A stretch of 37,294 bases of DNA from the NCBI RefSeq assembly GCF_000485595.1, contig NW_014578841.1, positions 10,538 through 47,831 of the forward strand, written 5' to 3'. Numbering within the stretch: position 1 is the stretch's first letter; every line of letters begins with the position of its first letter. The notes under the pieces are model-generated. The model had not been told where the DNA came from, did not search any database, and saw only the letters and a list, made by a program, of their open reading frames with translations. Source of the stretch: Priapulus caudatus. Its lineage: Eukaryota > Priapulida > Priapulimorpha > Priapulimorphida > Priapulidae. Positions 1 through 9,739 of this stretch are shown in pieces. A program made the position numbers and the translations under genes.

Positions 1-240
1 ATGACTGACGATCTCCATAGCAACGAACACAGCGTCTTCCAGCGTCTCTCCATAGCAACGAACACAACGTCTTCCAGCGTCTCTCCATAGCAACGAACAC
101 AGCGTCTTCCATGGCCTCTCCATAGCAACGAACACAGCGTCTTCCAGCGTCTCTCCATAGCAACGAACACAGCGTCTTCCAGCGTCTCTCCATAGCAACG
201 AACACAGCGTCTTCCAGCATCTCTTCATAGCAACGAACAC
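1..240. repeat. 35-bp minisatellite, about 7 units
   Basis: A unit of 35 bp (core CCATAGCAACGAACACAG) recurs with exact 35-bp spacing: the CCATAG or TCATAG core starts near 15, 50, 85, 120, 155, 190 and 225. Units are nearly identical apart from single changes, such as an ATGG variant near 110 and a T in the last core. Each unit carries a near-match to the RFX X-box. The array may continue beyond the left edge. There is no open frame of note across it. Confidence 0.93.
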
Positions 241-595
241 AGAGGCGCGGGTGAAGCCTGTCTCCGGATCTGCGTCAGCAATCTGATGCCGAATGACGGC
301 GGTGACGACGCCGACGACGACGATGATGATAATAATGATGAATATACTGGGGCCCTAAAGTAGACCCGAGGCGGACACAGCATCTGAATGAAGCCATGCA
401 AGATGAAGCGTAATCTTGTGTTATCCCATCATACAGGCAACCTGACGGGTGACATATATAGCAGTAGCAGACCCGCACCGGGATTGCGTATTTTTGTTAT
501 GAAATTTATAAGCATTGAACGTTTTTCTCTACGTAGAGCATTGAAAGTGCAAGATGAAAATATTAGCTAGTACCAAAAAACGTCCGAATATTTTC
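241..595. other. Unique noncoding stretch with a short GAC/GAT/AAT triplet tract
   Basis: A degenerate trinucleotide tract (GACGAC..GATGATAATAATGATG) lies near 295-342. Short open frames on both strands show no recognisable domain, no splice-bounded exon and no homology I know. I see no gene here. Confidence 0.5.
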
Positions 596-745
596 AAGTT
601 TTATTGAGAAATCGATATATATATATATTTATATATACATATAGAACTATATATATATACATATATATATATACATACATATATTTATATATATTATAGG
701 TTGTACATAAAGTATATCGTACAATACAAGTATACGTAACATAAT
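596..745. repeat. AT-rich (TA)n-type tract
   Basis: Interrupted TA/CATA dinucleotide runs dominate 615-690 and grade into A/T-rich sequence. This is low-complexity DNA with no coding signal. Confidence 0.85.
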
Positions 746-1540
746 ATAAATACACGTCTGTAAAGCATATTTTTGATAGATCTTAGTATTTTGCGTATTA
801 TGCCAGTGTGTAAAGAGCTAGAGACATCAATACCTTACACAATTCAGACGCAGGAATTGATTGGGAAATAAGTAGAAAACAACGCATCTGCAAGATGTTG
901 CTATACGCCTTCTCTAACGACACCAGAAACAGTACTTGTCCTTTTCTCTCTTTCTCGCCAGCTTTTTAGGCAGGAAGTTGACCCCCATCTCATCTATTAG
1001 CTGTTCCCGGTAACGACCCCATAAAACGGAACATACTCGGCTTGAAGGTACTGGTGGCGACATCTAGTGCTGTAAAATATCTCCGAGCTGGGTGCACACG
1101 CGCAACCACGTTGGAGCACGGACGAACAACGGGCTTAAGTCTGCTAAACTGTCTGTTAAGCCGGCTGCTGCACGCCAGCACGTCACACGATAATGCGCAT
1201 AGTCGTAATCGAGAAATAACACCACACTACACGTCTCTGCTAACAATATGCTGATATATCTAGCACGGCTGGAAATTGGCTAAAACACGACAGACGCGCG
1301 CAGGGGCGTGATGCGAACGTGGTGATATCGATGCGCTAACGACCACAGCCTCGCAAACAGGAAACTGTAAAATCTCAACATCTCATAAACTACTCCTGCA
1401 ATTAAATTCTCCATCAAATGCACAGACACACTCTGACATCAGGAGCTTGGTGACCACACACACGGTGACACCAAACATATGATGACACCAGTCGACACCA
1501 CATACATGGCGACAGCAAAGACATGATGGCCCCATACACA
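746..1540. other. Noncoding sequence, no gene recognised
   Basis: Mixed-composition DNA with overlapping short open frames on both strands around 990-1250. None has a recognisable motif, and the two strands are equally open, so these look like chance frames. The sequence GGCGACATCTAGTG near 1057 is reminiscent of short dispersed motifs in invertebrate genomes but is not diagnostic. Confidence 0.5.
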
Positions 1541-1554
1541 TCATGATACTAGAC

Positions 1555-1803
1555 AAGACCACACACACGCACACGCACGTACGCACACGCACGTACGCAC
1601 ACGCACACACACACACGCACGTACGCAACGCACACACACTGACACACACACACCGCGCACACACACAGCGCACACACCACACACACACACACACACGACA
1701 CACACACACACACGCAGCCGCGCGCGGCCCACACAGCACACACACACACACACGCGCACACACACACACACAACACCACACACACCACACACACCACACC
1801 ACC
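1555..1803. repeat. Interrupted (CA)n microsatellite
   Basis: About 250 bp of CA/CG-CA dinucleotide repeat with interruptions such as CGTACG and CACCACAC. The long Cys/Val and His/Thr open frames here are only translations of the repeat. Confidence 0.95.
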
Positions 1804-1822
1804 GGTGACAACAGGTGTGATC

Positions 1823-2320
1823 ATACACACGGTGACACCACACATATTGTGATACCTGATGACATCATATACACGGTGGCAGCACGTGACAGCACACATA
1901 TGATGACACCACACACACAGTGACACCAGACGAATGGTGACAGCATACACACGGTGACAGCACACATATTATGATGACACCGCACACACAGTGACACCAG
2001 ATGAAGGGTGACAGCATACACACGGTGACAGCACACATATTATGATGACACCGCACACACAGTGACACCAGACGAATGGTGACAGCATACACACGGTGAC
2101 AGCACACATATGATGACACCACACACACAGTGACACCAGACGAATGGTGACAGCATACACACGGTGACAGCACACATATGATGACACCGCACACACAGTA
2201 ACACCAGACGAATGGTGACAGCATACACACGGTGACAGCACACATATGATGACACCGCACACACAGTAACACCAGACGAATGGTGACAGCATACACACGG
2301 TGACAGCACACATGTGCGGT
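1823..2320. repeat. Minisatellite of about 68-71 bp, roughly 7 units
   Basis: Units share GGTGACAGCATACACAC, then GACAGCACACATATGATGAC, then a CACACACAGTGACACCAG block. Spacing is 68 bp, or about 71 bp where an extra ATT occurs (near 1970 and 2040). Units are highly similar but vary at a few positions (ACCACAC/ACCGCAC, GTGACACC/GTAACACC). Open frames on the minus strand here are repeat translations. The repeat lies directly beside the CA microsatellite and probably grew from it. Confidence 0.92.
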
Positions 2321-2985
2321 GACTGCACTTGCGTGGTGAGTTTAGTGTGGTATTGATACTACTGGATACATGGTGACACCAGACACACAGAGACACCAGA
2401 TGCCTAGCGACACTCATAGGCGCACCATAAACCAGACATAGGCTCAGCATCAATGATGACAAGACTATGTTAATTCCAAAACACATTCATACAAACTGTG
2501 ACGAAAATCAGTGGAATAACTATATTTATACGTGTAAATAGGAATATCTTTAACGAATAAACCTTGTAGATGTCTCTTCTCTTATCTGAGAAGGGACCGA
2601 TGATCATGGTAATGTCGTCACTATACTCAATATGAATAGAGAGAAAACGCCTTAAAGAAGAATTAAAAAATAAATATCTAACGAGAACACACGTGCGTCA
2701 TAAATCCGCCACCGGAACAGTCGTTCCTGCGCCTTCCATCAGGTGTCAGTGCAATCGCTTTTCCGGGCAGCTAAAGAACTTGTGCATTTGCGAGATTGTG
2801 CATGATAACGTTCGTTGTGATTTATCTATCAGGGTGGCCTAGAGGCTATTGCTGCAGTTCACGTGGTAGGTCTGTCAAACGGCTGCACCGGTGGCCTGTA
2901 GATGGCGCTGTTCTCTGCACCAACACTCCACGGAAATAACAACGGAAACGAATGAGAACTGCAAAACGCTGCCACAAAGCTCGGC
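2321..2985. other. Noncoding sequence, no gene recognised
   Basis: Unique sequence of moderate AT content. There is no exon-like frame with splice sites and no RNA gene I can recognise. A CTCF-like motif with one mismatch lies at 2895-2909. Confidence 0.45.
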
Positions 2986-3310
2986 TACGTCAGAGCTGAC
3001 CAGTGACGTCAGGAATTGACATTGCAACGCCAACAGTTGAGCCTGCAACGGCAACAGCTGAACTTTCAATGTCAAGAGTTGACCCTGCAACATCATAGCT
3101 GACCCTGCAACGGCAACAATTGAACTTGCAATGTCAAGAGTTGACCCTGAAACGGCAACACTTGACACTGGAACAGCAACAGTTGAACTTGCAACGTCAT
3201 AGCTGATCCGGAAACGTTATAGTTGAGCCAGCAACGTCATAGTTGACCCAGCAACGTCATAGTTGAGCCAGCAATCTGAGAACTGATCCAGCGACGGCGG
3301 ATTTTGACCC
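2986..3310. repeat. Degenerate 20-21 bp minisatellite
   Basis: Units of the type CAGCAACGTCATAGTTGACC repeat with a 20-bp period at 3200-3270. More diverged relatives (CAACGGCAACAGTTGAAC, CAATGTCAAGAGTTGACC) extend back to about 3015. Divergence rises away from 3240, as in an ageing tandem array. Confidence 0.85.
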
Positions 3311-3491
3311 AGCAGTAGCAAACCCTATCTCACACTGTACACACCGATACACACACATTCAATAGTATTCTATATTAACTAAATAGAGTGCCTTGATCGT
3401 GGGGACCGGGATTTGAGTTGAGAACGAAATGGCTGGGCAGAAGTATGCCGTAAAGCACATAAGAAATGAGATGAACGGGGGCCATCTTGAG

Positions 3492-3517
3492 TATATATAT
3501 ATAATGATGTACCCCCA

Positions 3518-3554
<37 letters not shown>

Positions 3555-3595
3555 CAGCAGCAGCAGCAGCAGCAGCAGCAACAGCAGTAGCAGTA
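3492..3595. repeat. (TA)n followed by (CAG)n microsatellites
   Basis: A TA run at about 3520-3552 is followed at once by CAG repeats (about 3555-3590) with CAA and TAG interruptions. The CAG part marks the left limit of the block that reappears in indel-rich form at about 12640. Confidence 0.93.
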
Positions 3596-4123
3596 TGTGG
3601 CACCGCGCTACCTTCTGAACGCAGCGGGTTCCACACTAAAAACGTCCTTTATATCCGCGCCTCGCTTGTGATCCACCGCAAAATAATTGCTCGTTAACAA
3701 AGATGGTTACTCGTTTATCTCCCCACCTGCGCTTCTAACATTCAAGCGTCTGCCCCCCCCCGTTTCCTCCCCCGTTCCCTCACTATGACGAGGTGATAAA
3801 CTATAGACTGGCGAAGAGCCAGACCAAGAAGCACACCAATTGACAGAGACAGGCATGATAGAGATGTGGAGAGAGTGAGAAAGGAAGATAGGGCGACAGA
3901 GAATGTGAGAGAGTGAAAGAGAGAGAGAGAAATAGTGAGAAAGAGAGAGAGAGAGAGAGTGCAAGAGAGACGGGAACAAAGAAAGGGAGTGCAAGAAAGA
4001 GAGAGAGAGGGAGAGGGAGAGAGAGCGAGAAAGATAGTGAGAGAGGGAGAGGGAGAGAGATAGAGAAAGAGGTGTGAAGCATAAGGTGTCAACGGTTTGA
4101 TATGACACACAGTGTGAAGTGTC

Positions 4124-4176
<53 letters not shown>

Positions 4177-4560
4177 GCGCGTGTGTGTGTAACTACGCAT
4201 GCAACACGCTGCTTTCTCACCTGTAGACAATACCTTTGATGTGCAAGAAGAACAGTCCGATAGCGATCTCTGCTGCGTAAAACCTAGGTGGTAAGAGAGA
4301 AAGAGCAGCGAGAATTCAGTTGGAGGGTTCGTCTGCGAGCGAGGCTAAACGCTTCTTAACGGTCACAATCGATATCGCACGTGAGTGCCGCCGCATCTTT
4401 GCAGCGCCGAGAAAAAATAATAGTCGGCACGAATCAGCATAAATTTCGTCGACATATTAAATTCGTCTGCATATTTTCGACGAGAGAAAGAGCAGACGCC
4501 GCGCTGTGACATTTTAAGTTCGGCACGTAAGTGACGCATTAGAAAGGCACGTGATTAGAA
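3555..4560. repeat. Duplicated block A, clean copy, with (GA)n and (CGTG)n arrays
   Basis: This roughly 1-kb block is repeated with many small insertions and deletions at about 12640-13685. Shared landmarks include the CAG end, CTTCTGAACGCAG, the poly-C run before GTTTCCTCCCCCGTTCCCTC, a GA-rich tract (about 3880-4071), a tetranucleotide GTGC array (about 4122-4175) and ATTAGAAAGGCACGT at the right end. It contains no gene that I recognise; the Ser/Leu-rich minus-strand frames are translations of the GA repeat. Confidence 0.85.
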
Positions 4561-5329
4561 TGGAGTCTTGCTGCAGGGTAAATAGCGAAGACTATGCGGC
4601 ATCGTTGTCGCTGCGCTCGCTGCACGCGCCCACGCGCCAAACATGATTACGCGATAAAAAAAACTGCTGCGAGACGAACAAAAAAAAGCGAGAGCGATTT
4701 TGAGGAACTGAAGCGCTGAGCGGAAATCTCTCCAGTGCCGTGGATTGGCGGTCGTGGGCGCGTGATTAAGTGTACACCCACACACACGTAATGTGTACAC
4801 TTAGTGATAGTCCGGAGCACGCCGAGCGCGGGAAAAAATTAAATAGAGTGGCGCACACGCCCGAGATGCGCCGTGATCATCCGCGACGCGCTAATGTAGC
4901 GGCGACCATCTAGGTTTCACCAAACCCCATATTAAAATGCCAACTAGTATGAAAATGGCAATCATCAAGGATGAGTCATGCGAAGGACGCCACGCACGAT
5001 GTATGAATATATGAATTATGGACTTGCTACGTACTCTGCCGCTACGGCTCCCGCTCATGATGCTATACATACTCACTGACAGATTCCTCTCGGACGAACA
5101 ACCACTGTCTGACCTCTTTACCCAAAAGATCTCACATTAGACTTCCTCACCTGAAGACACTTATACAATAACTCCTTACTCCATCCTTACTAATTGCTCT
5201 CGTTCATTCGATACGTTTTCGATCGTTTGCTCGATCGTTATTTTCCAGTTTCTCAACGTTATTTCCTTCCATGTGGCACCTCTTCCTTCACCACATTTGT
5301 TCCTTTCCAGTTCCTCTACGCTCTGTCCT

Positions 5330-5620
5330 CCCATTTCCCCTTCCTACTCCACCATATCCCTTCTCCTACTCCACCATATCCATTCTCCTACTCCACCCTA
5401 CCCCATCTCCTTCTACTCCACCCTACCCCGTCTCATTCTACTCCACCCTACCCCTTCTCCTACTCCACCTTACCCCTTCTACTTCTACTCGACCCTACCA
5501 CGTCTACCCTCCACCCACGTCTACCCTCCACCCTATTCCATCTCGCCCTCCTCCTCCACTTCTTCGTCCCCTCCTCCTTCTCAATCCACCCCTCCTCATT
5601 CTCCTTATCTTTCTCTCCTC
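5330..5620. repeat. Pyrimidine-rich tandem repeat (CTCCACC/TACCCC type)
   Basis: Repeats near 22 bp built on CTACTCCACCCTACCCC and related variants, with a strong C/T strand bias. Pro/Ser/Leu-rich open frames exist in all three plus frames, which is typical of translated low-complexity DNA rather than a gene. Confidence 0.85.
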
Positions 5621-5849
5621 TACTTTCTCTGCAGCAGCTGCAGTACGGCGGCGGCTAACCGAGCATATTCGCATGTTCTGCTAAACGTCGAGTTTGATAT
5701 ATGCGTTTGATTTCATTAGTTTCGCCATAAAATTTGTTTGTCGTTTTAAATGTTAACGTAGATATAAATAAGTAGTGTCTGGAAAGCCAGTTTTACAGAC
5801 AGGCGTAATAGGATAAAGAGGTTTATTTTTAGCAACTAAAATTAAAGTA

Positions 5850-6025
5850 TTGATATTATTATTAATATTATTTATATTAATATTATCTTACTCCTGCTAT
5901 TACTATTACTATTACTATTACTATTACTATTACTATTAGTTAGCTGTTGTTGTTGGTCTTATTAATAATAATAATAATATTATTATTATTATTAGTAGTA
6001 GTACTAGTAGTATTAGTATTAGTTA
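5850..6025. repeat. (ATT/TAT)n trinucleotide tract
   Basis: Interrupted ATT, ACT and TAA triplets, including a CTATTA hexamer run at about 5892-5938 and AATAAT/TTATTA arms at about 5960-5995 that could form a hairpin. Confidence 0.88.
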
Positions 6026-6187
6026 CCACGGACGTACCCTGTGTCAATTGAACAAAATGCTATTCCACGCTAGAGAGAGATCTGTGGTATCCATGCCCCT
6101 CTAACAGTGTGACATAGAGAGCCCATGAAAACATCGCGTTAATAGGCATTAGACCGCACACAAGACAGCAGCCAACGTAGGATGCAC

Positions 6188-6265
6188 ACCACACACACAC
6201 ACACGCACGCACACACACACGCACACACACACGCACACCCACACACGCACACACACGCGCGGACA
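6188..6265. repeat. (CA)n microsatellite
   Basis: CA and CGCA repeats forming the right edge of duplicated block B. The indel-rich counterpart breaks off in the same CA repeat at 11441, just before the N gap. Confidence 0.92.
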
Positions 6266-6650
6266 CAGCTAGGTAAGGGTGACGTATAACGACAGCACTA
6301 CGTCGCTAAACAATAATAAACAACGCAAAGTCTGCCCCCGTAGAGCGAGCGTCTGCCGGCAGCGGCGGCGGCGCCGCGCGGCGATGACAGGCAGTGACGG
6401 CGAACGAGCGCGAATGACGCAATAACCGCCGAAGTTCCCGTCAACCGCGAGAACATATATAAATAAAATATTTTACATCGATGTCTGTGCCGTGGCCGAC
6501 CCATCATCCCTCCGCGGCAGCGGCGGGAGCGAACCGACCACCTGGGGCGTGAGCGTCTGCCGGACATGGACGACCTCCGGTGCAGCGTGAGGCGTGGCTC
6601 CGCGGCGGCTCTCGGATCGCCGTGCGTCCCGTGCGCGCAGGTGCTGCCAC
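6266..6650 (-). other. GC-rich sequence downstream of the PKC stop codon, likely 3' UTR
   Basis: In minus-strand terms this follows the PKC stop codon. It is GC-rich, with GGCGGCGGCGCC near 6364-6375, and no further PKC-like coding. The minus-strand frame across it is Arg-rich and unrecognised. No AATAAA occurs close to the stop on the minus strand; a possible one lies at 5822-5827 (TTTATT on the plus strand). The 3' UTR extent is therefore a guess. Confidence 0.4.
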
Positions 6651-6803
6651 CTATACGTCTTGAACGAACTCGGGGTTCATGAAGGAGAAGCCGGTGAATT
6701 CCGTCTGGTCGAGGTTCATGATGAACAGCTTGTCGGTGGGGGTCAGCTTCGGTGGTTCGCTCGTGAACTCACGGTCGAAATTTCCTACGTCGCGCGAACT
6801 TTT
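6651..6803 (-). CDS. Pkc53E-like: Classical PKC terminal exon: C-terminal tail (turn and hydrophobic motifs) and stop
   Basis: This last coding exon of a classical protein kinase C has 50 codons and a TAG stop. It begins after a pyrimidine/AG acceptor (ATTTTCCAG) in phase 0 with KSSRDVGNFD. This fits directly onto the ...FKPKI end of the exon at 16439-16579, so the two are probably consecutive. It carries the AGC-kinase V5 tail: NFDREF (the NFD motif that packs on the nucleotide pocket), LTPTD (turn motif, phospho-Thr equivalent to PKC-alpha T638) and FTGFSF (hydrophobic motif, phospho-Ser equivalent to S657). The tail ends NPEFVQDV. From memory, the LTPTDK..MNLDQ.EF wording resembles arthropod Pkc53E more than vertebrate PKC. 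The final residues lack the Ser/Thr at position -2 of a class I PDZ ligand. Family assignment is very secure. Confidence 0.95.
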   Translation of the reverse strand, partial: KSSRDVGNFDREFTSEPPKLTPTDKLFIMNLDQTEFTGFSFMNPEFVQDV

Positions 6804-7590
6804 CTGGAAAATCGACAAGCGAACGTCAGCTCCGCCGATCAGCGTCCAATCACGGCCAAACAAACAACAAAGATTGACCAATCATACCTCTGCACCCCTT
6901 GATAATATCATATCAGGATAGAATGCCATAACATAGATATCTATATTATGACACATTATATATATAGATAAATAGATAGATAGATGAATAATAATAGATC
7001 TATTAGTAATATGATTAATAATAGATATATTATTATTCACTCCTCATAATATATATATATACACTATATATTATTATAATATGACGCTCCTAATATTATG
7101 ATGGGGGTTAATGTTGGGGGTGGGGGCGAGGGTTAGGGTGAGGGTTAGTGTGAGTGGTTATTGTTATGCTATGATGATGCATACAGAGGTGTTATGAAGT
7201 AAGATTGATCCAACAAATTGCTAGCCTGCGAGAAAACAACTATAATGCACATATAATTTATATATAAGAATCATCAATGTAACACAACTGAATATCCTGC
7301 TATCATAACCCGAAAAATATTCTTACACACAAAATATATGATTTACATGTTATCATGAGCATACATATACTCTGTAGTATACATATGTAGATTTGTATAT
7401 GACGAAAAATACAAGAGTTATATTAGAAATACCATATAGAGTTATAAATAATATATATGGATATGATACATACGAGATTAGATACATAACGAGATTAGAT
7501 ACATAACGAGATATGAAATGAGATCCTACATATGTTATTGCTATTAGATATCGTACACATATCGCTAACCTACGCTGATGAGATACTATG
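6804..7590. other. Intron-like AT-rich sequence with a G-rich TTAGGG-like patch
   Basis: In minus-strand terms this is the intron just upstream of the terminal PKC exon. It is AT-rich, with degenerate TAGA/TATA microsatellite sequence at about 6900-7090. A G-rich patch at about 7107-7160 contains GGGTTAGGGTGAGGGTTAG and so resembles telomeric DNA, though it is short and irregular. At about 7475-7515 a short ATACATAACGAGATTAG unit is repeated. No coding is seen. Confidence 0.55.
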
Positions 7591-7601
7591 TATGTGAGTT
7601 T

Positions 7602-7605
<4 letters not shown>

Positions 7606-7676
<71 letters not shown>

Positions 7677-7770
7677 TGTATGTGTGCGTGTGCGTCTCTC
7701 TCTCTCTCTCTCTCTCCTCTCTTCTCTCTCTCGATCATCTCTCTTCTCTCTCTCTCTCTCTCTCCCTTCC
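7606..7770. repeat. (GT)n followed by (CT)n compound microsatellite
   Basis: An almost pure GT run of about 60 bp (7608-7672) passes through GCGTGTATG into CT-rich repeat (about 7696-7770). Both strands have spurious open frames. Confidence 0.96.
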
Positions 7771-7874
7771 TCTCCCTAAGTATAACGTAAAATGCCAAAC
7801 GCCACCAGGTGGCCTACCGATTTTGCTTTCCTTGTCAAACAAAACATGACACTTTTTATTCACACTGCCACTAG

Positions 7875-7917
7875 TAGCAAGAGCTAATAAACACCAGGTA
7901 TTTATTAGCTCTTGCTA
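7875..7917. repeat. Near-perfect palindrome, 17-bp arms
   Basis: The arms TAGCAAGAGCTAATAAA (7875-7891) and TTTATTAGCTCTTGCTA (7901-7917) are exact reverse complements around a 9-bp spacer (CACCAGGTA). This could be a hairpin, or the remains of a small foldback element beside the larger one at 7981-8163. Confidence 0.9.
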
Positions 7918-7980
7918 GTATCACTAGCTTAAATATTGACAAATGCTCAAATACACACACGCACAGGCACCCGCACTCAG

Positions 7981-8163
7981 CTGGCAGCAAGAACCATTCC
8001 GCTGCGCTACAGCACACACAGCGGGCGCCATTGTCTATATAGTAACATCTTATATAATATAATCACTATCATATCTTATATAAGCATTAATATATAACAT
8101 ATTATAGTATAGACAATGGCCGTGTGTCGTGTGTAGCTGCAGCGGAATGGTTCTTGCTGCCAG
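7981..8163. mobile_element. MITE-like foldback element, arms about 55-60 bp
   Basis: The left arm starts CTGGCAGCAAGAACCATTCC and runs to CGCCATTGTCTATA. The right arm starts TATAGACAATGGC and ends GGAATGGTTCTTGCTGCCAG. The arms are reverse complements with a few indels (ACAGCACACACAG against TGTCGTGTGTAGC). The interior, about 70 bp, is AT-rich and made of TTATATAA-type sequence. No coding capacity. No clear target-site duplication is visible, so the transposon superfamily is undetermined. Confidence 0.75.
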
Positions 8164-8385
8164 TGACGGCGCACACGCAACTCATGCGCACGACAAAGCA
8201 CAGCCGCCCGACGCATGCACGCACGTACGCCGCCACGGCACAGTGGCACAAGGTTAGACAGGCACATTAGAATAAGCGTATTGTATACGTCGACTGCAGA
8301 TTGACCAACAATTACTACCGACACTACGCATGCTATTGACGAGAAGCTTGGATTTTGTGACTGCTGACCGCCTCACGATCATTGT
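8164..8385. other. Noncoding, no gene recognised
   Basis: Unique sequence between the foldback element and a pyrimidine-rich array. One short minus-strand frame (8076-8324) overlaps the foldback element and has no recognisable motif. Confidence 0.45.
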
Positions 8386-9725
8386 CAGCCCCTTCCCACA
8401 CGCTTCTCAGCTCATCTCTGCTGGCTGACTTCCTTTCCTTCAACTCATCTCACGTCCCCTTCAAACTTCACCCTGTTACTCCTCCTCTCACATACCGCTT
8501 TCGTCTCAATACCTCCATTCCTTTCCACTTCTCTTACCTTCATCCCCCATCTCTGTTCGCTGCTACTTCCCCTTCTGTTCTATTTCCGTCTCCCTCTCTA
8601 TTCACCAGTCCTTCTCCTTCCGCTTCATGGCCACCCCTCCCTTTGTTCATCGCCTCCTACTCGCTCTCCCTTTATGGCTCCTTTATCTCCACCTTTCTGC
8701 TCCTTCCGCTTCTCCAACTGCTCTCCTCCGCCTTCCACCCTACCTACTCATCAGCTTGCTCCTAACCCCCGACCCTCCATTCTGCATCAAGCCTTCTCTA
8801 CCACCGACCCTCCTCTCAATCACTTCCTTTACCCCGACCCTCCCTCTCATCAGCTGTCTTCTACCCGCGACCCTCCTCCATCAGCTTCTCCTACCGACCC
8901 TCCTCTTATCAGGCTTTCTCCTAGCCGCCCCGACCGCTCCTCTTGCCTCAGTCTCTTCTACCCCGACCGCTCCCTCTCATCCGCTTCTCCTACCGCGACC
9001 TCCTCTCATCAGCTTCTTCTACCCGCGACCCTCCTCTCATCAGCTTCTTCTACCGCCCGACCCCTCCTCTCATCAGTTCTCCCTACCCGAACCCTCCTCT
9101 GCATCCGCCTTCCTGGCCTACCCCGACCCCTCCTGGCTCATCAGCTTTCTTACTACCCGACCCTCCTCTCATCAGCTTCTCCTAACCCGACCCTCCTCTC
9201 ATTGTCATCAGCTTCTCTACCCCGACGCACTCCTCTCATCAGCTTCTTTTACCGCGAACCTCCTCTCCATCAGCCTTCTTTCTTACCCCGACCCTCCTTC
9301 GTCATTCAGCTTCTGCTACCCGACCGGCTCCTCTTGATCAAGCTTCTGGCTACCCACGACCCTCCTCTCATCCAGCTTCTTTACCCCGACCCTCCCTGCT
9401 CAGTCGGCTTCTCCTACCCGACCCTCACTCTCAGATCAGCTTCTTCTACCTCCGACCCTCCTCCATCAGCTTTCTCCTACCCCCGACCTTCCCTCATACA
9501 GCTTCTTCTACCCCGACCACCCTCATCGGCTCTCCTACCCCGACCCTCCTCTCATCAGCTCTTACTACCCCCCCCCGACCCCCCCATCGCTTCTCCTACT
9601 CCGACCCTCCTCCATCAGCATCTTCTACCCGTCCTCCGCTCGATCAGCTTCTTCTAACCCCGACCTCCTTCTCATCAGCTTGCTCCTACCGCCGACCCTC
9701 GCTCTCATACAGCGTTCTGCCTTAC
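8386..9725. repeat. Pyrimidine-rich minisatellite of about 30 bp, irregular and indel-rich
   Basis: From about 8780 the motif CGACCCTCCTCTCATCAGCT followed by TCTCCTACC recurs roughly every 29-31 bp, about 30 times. Nearly every copy has small insertions or deletions (CGACGCACTCC, CGACCTTCCCTC). Before that, 8386-8780 is C/T-rich but not clearly periodic. Random single-base indels, rather than shared substitutions, suggest uncorrected long-read sequence. The Pro/Ser/Leu open frames are artefacts of strand bias. Confidence 0.85.
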
Positions 9726-9739
9726 CCTCGTCGCTTGTT

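Larger units (their letters stand above)
4563..6200. repeat. Duplicated block B, clean copy
   Basis: This stretch recurs in indel-rich form at about 9740-11441. Landmarks are CTTGCTGCAGGGTAAATAGC at the left, AAAATGCCAACTAGTATGAA (about 4935), the pyrimidine tandem tract, GTGTCTGGAAAGCC (about 5777) and the CA repeat at the right. No gene is recognised. In this copy, blocks A and B abut near 4560; in the indel-rich copies each has a different neighbour there. Confidence 0.85.

Noticed and set aside
1-240. CRISPR array (35-bp regular spacing)
   Set aside because: There is no alternation of constant repeats and unique spacers; the whole 35-bp unit repeats, and the context is animal DNA.
1383-2311. 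Long Cys/Val/His-rich open frames on the minus strand
   Set aside because: They are frame translations of the CA microsatellite and the 68-bp minisatellite, open in several frames at once.
6679-6921. Plus-strand frame overlapping the PKC tail exon
   Set aside because: Shadow of the real minus-strand exon, whose motifs and splice acceptor are unambiguous.
8382-9657. Pro/Ser/Leu-rich frames up to 327 codons
   Set aside because: Pyrimidine-rich tandem repeat without stop codons on one strand; irregular indels between units show that no frame is maintained.
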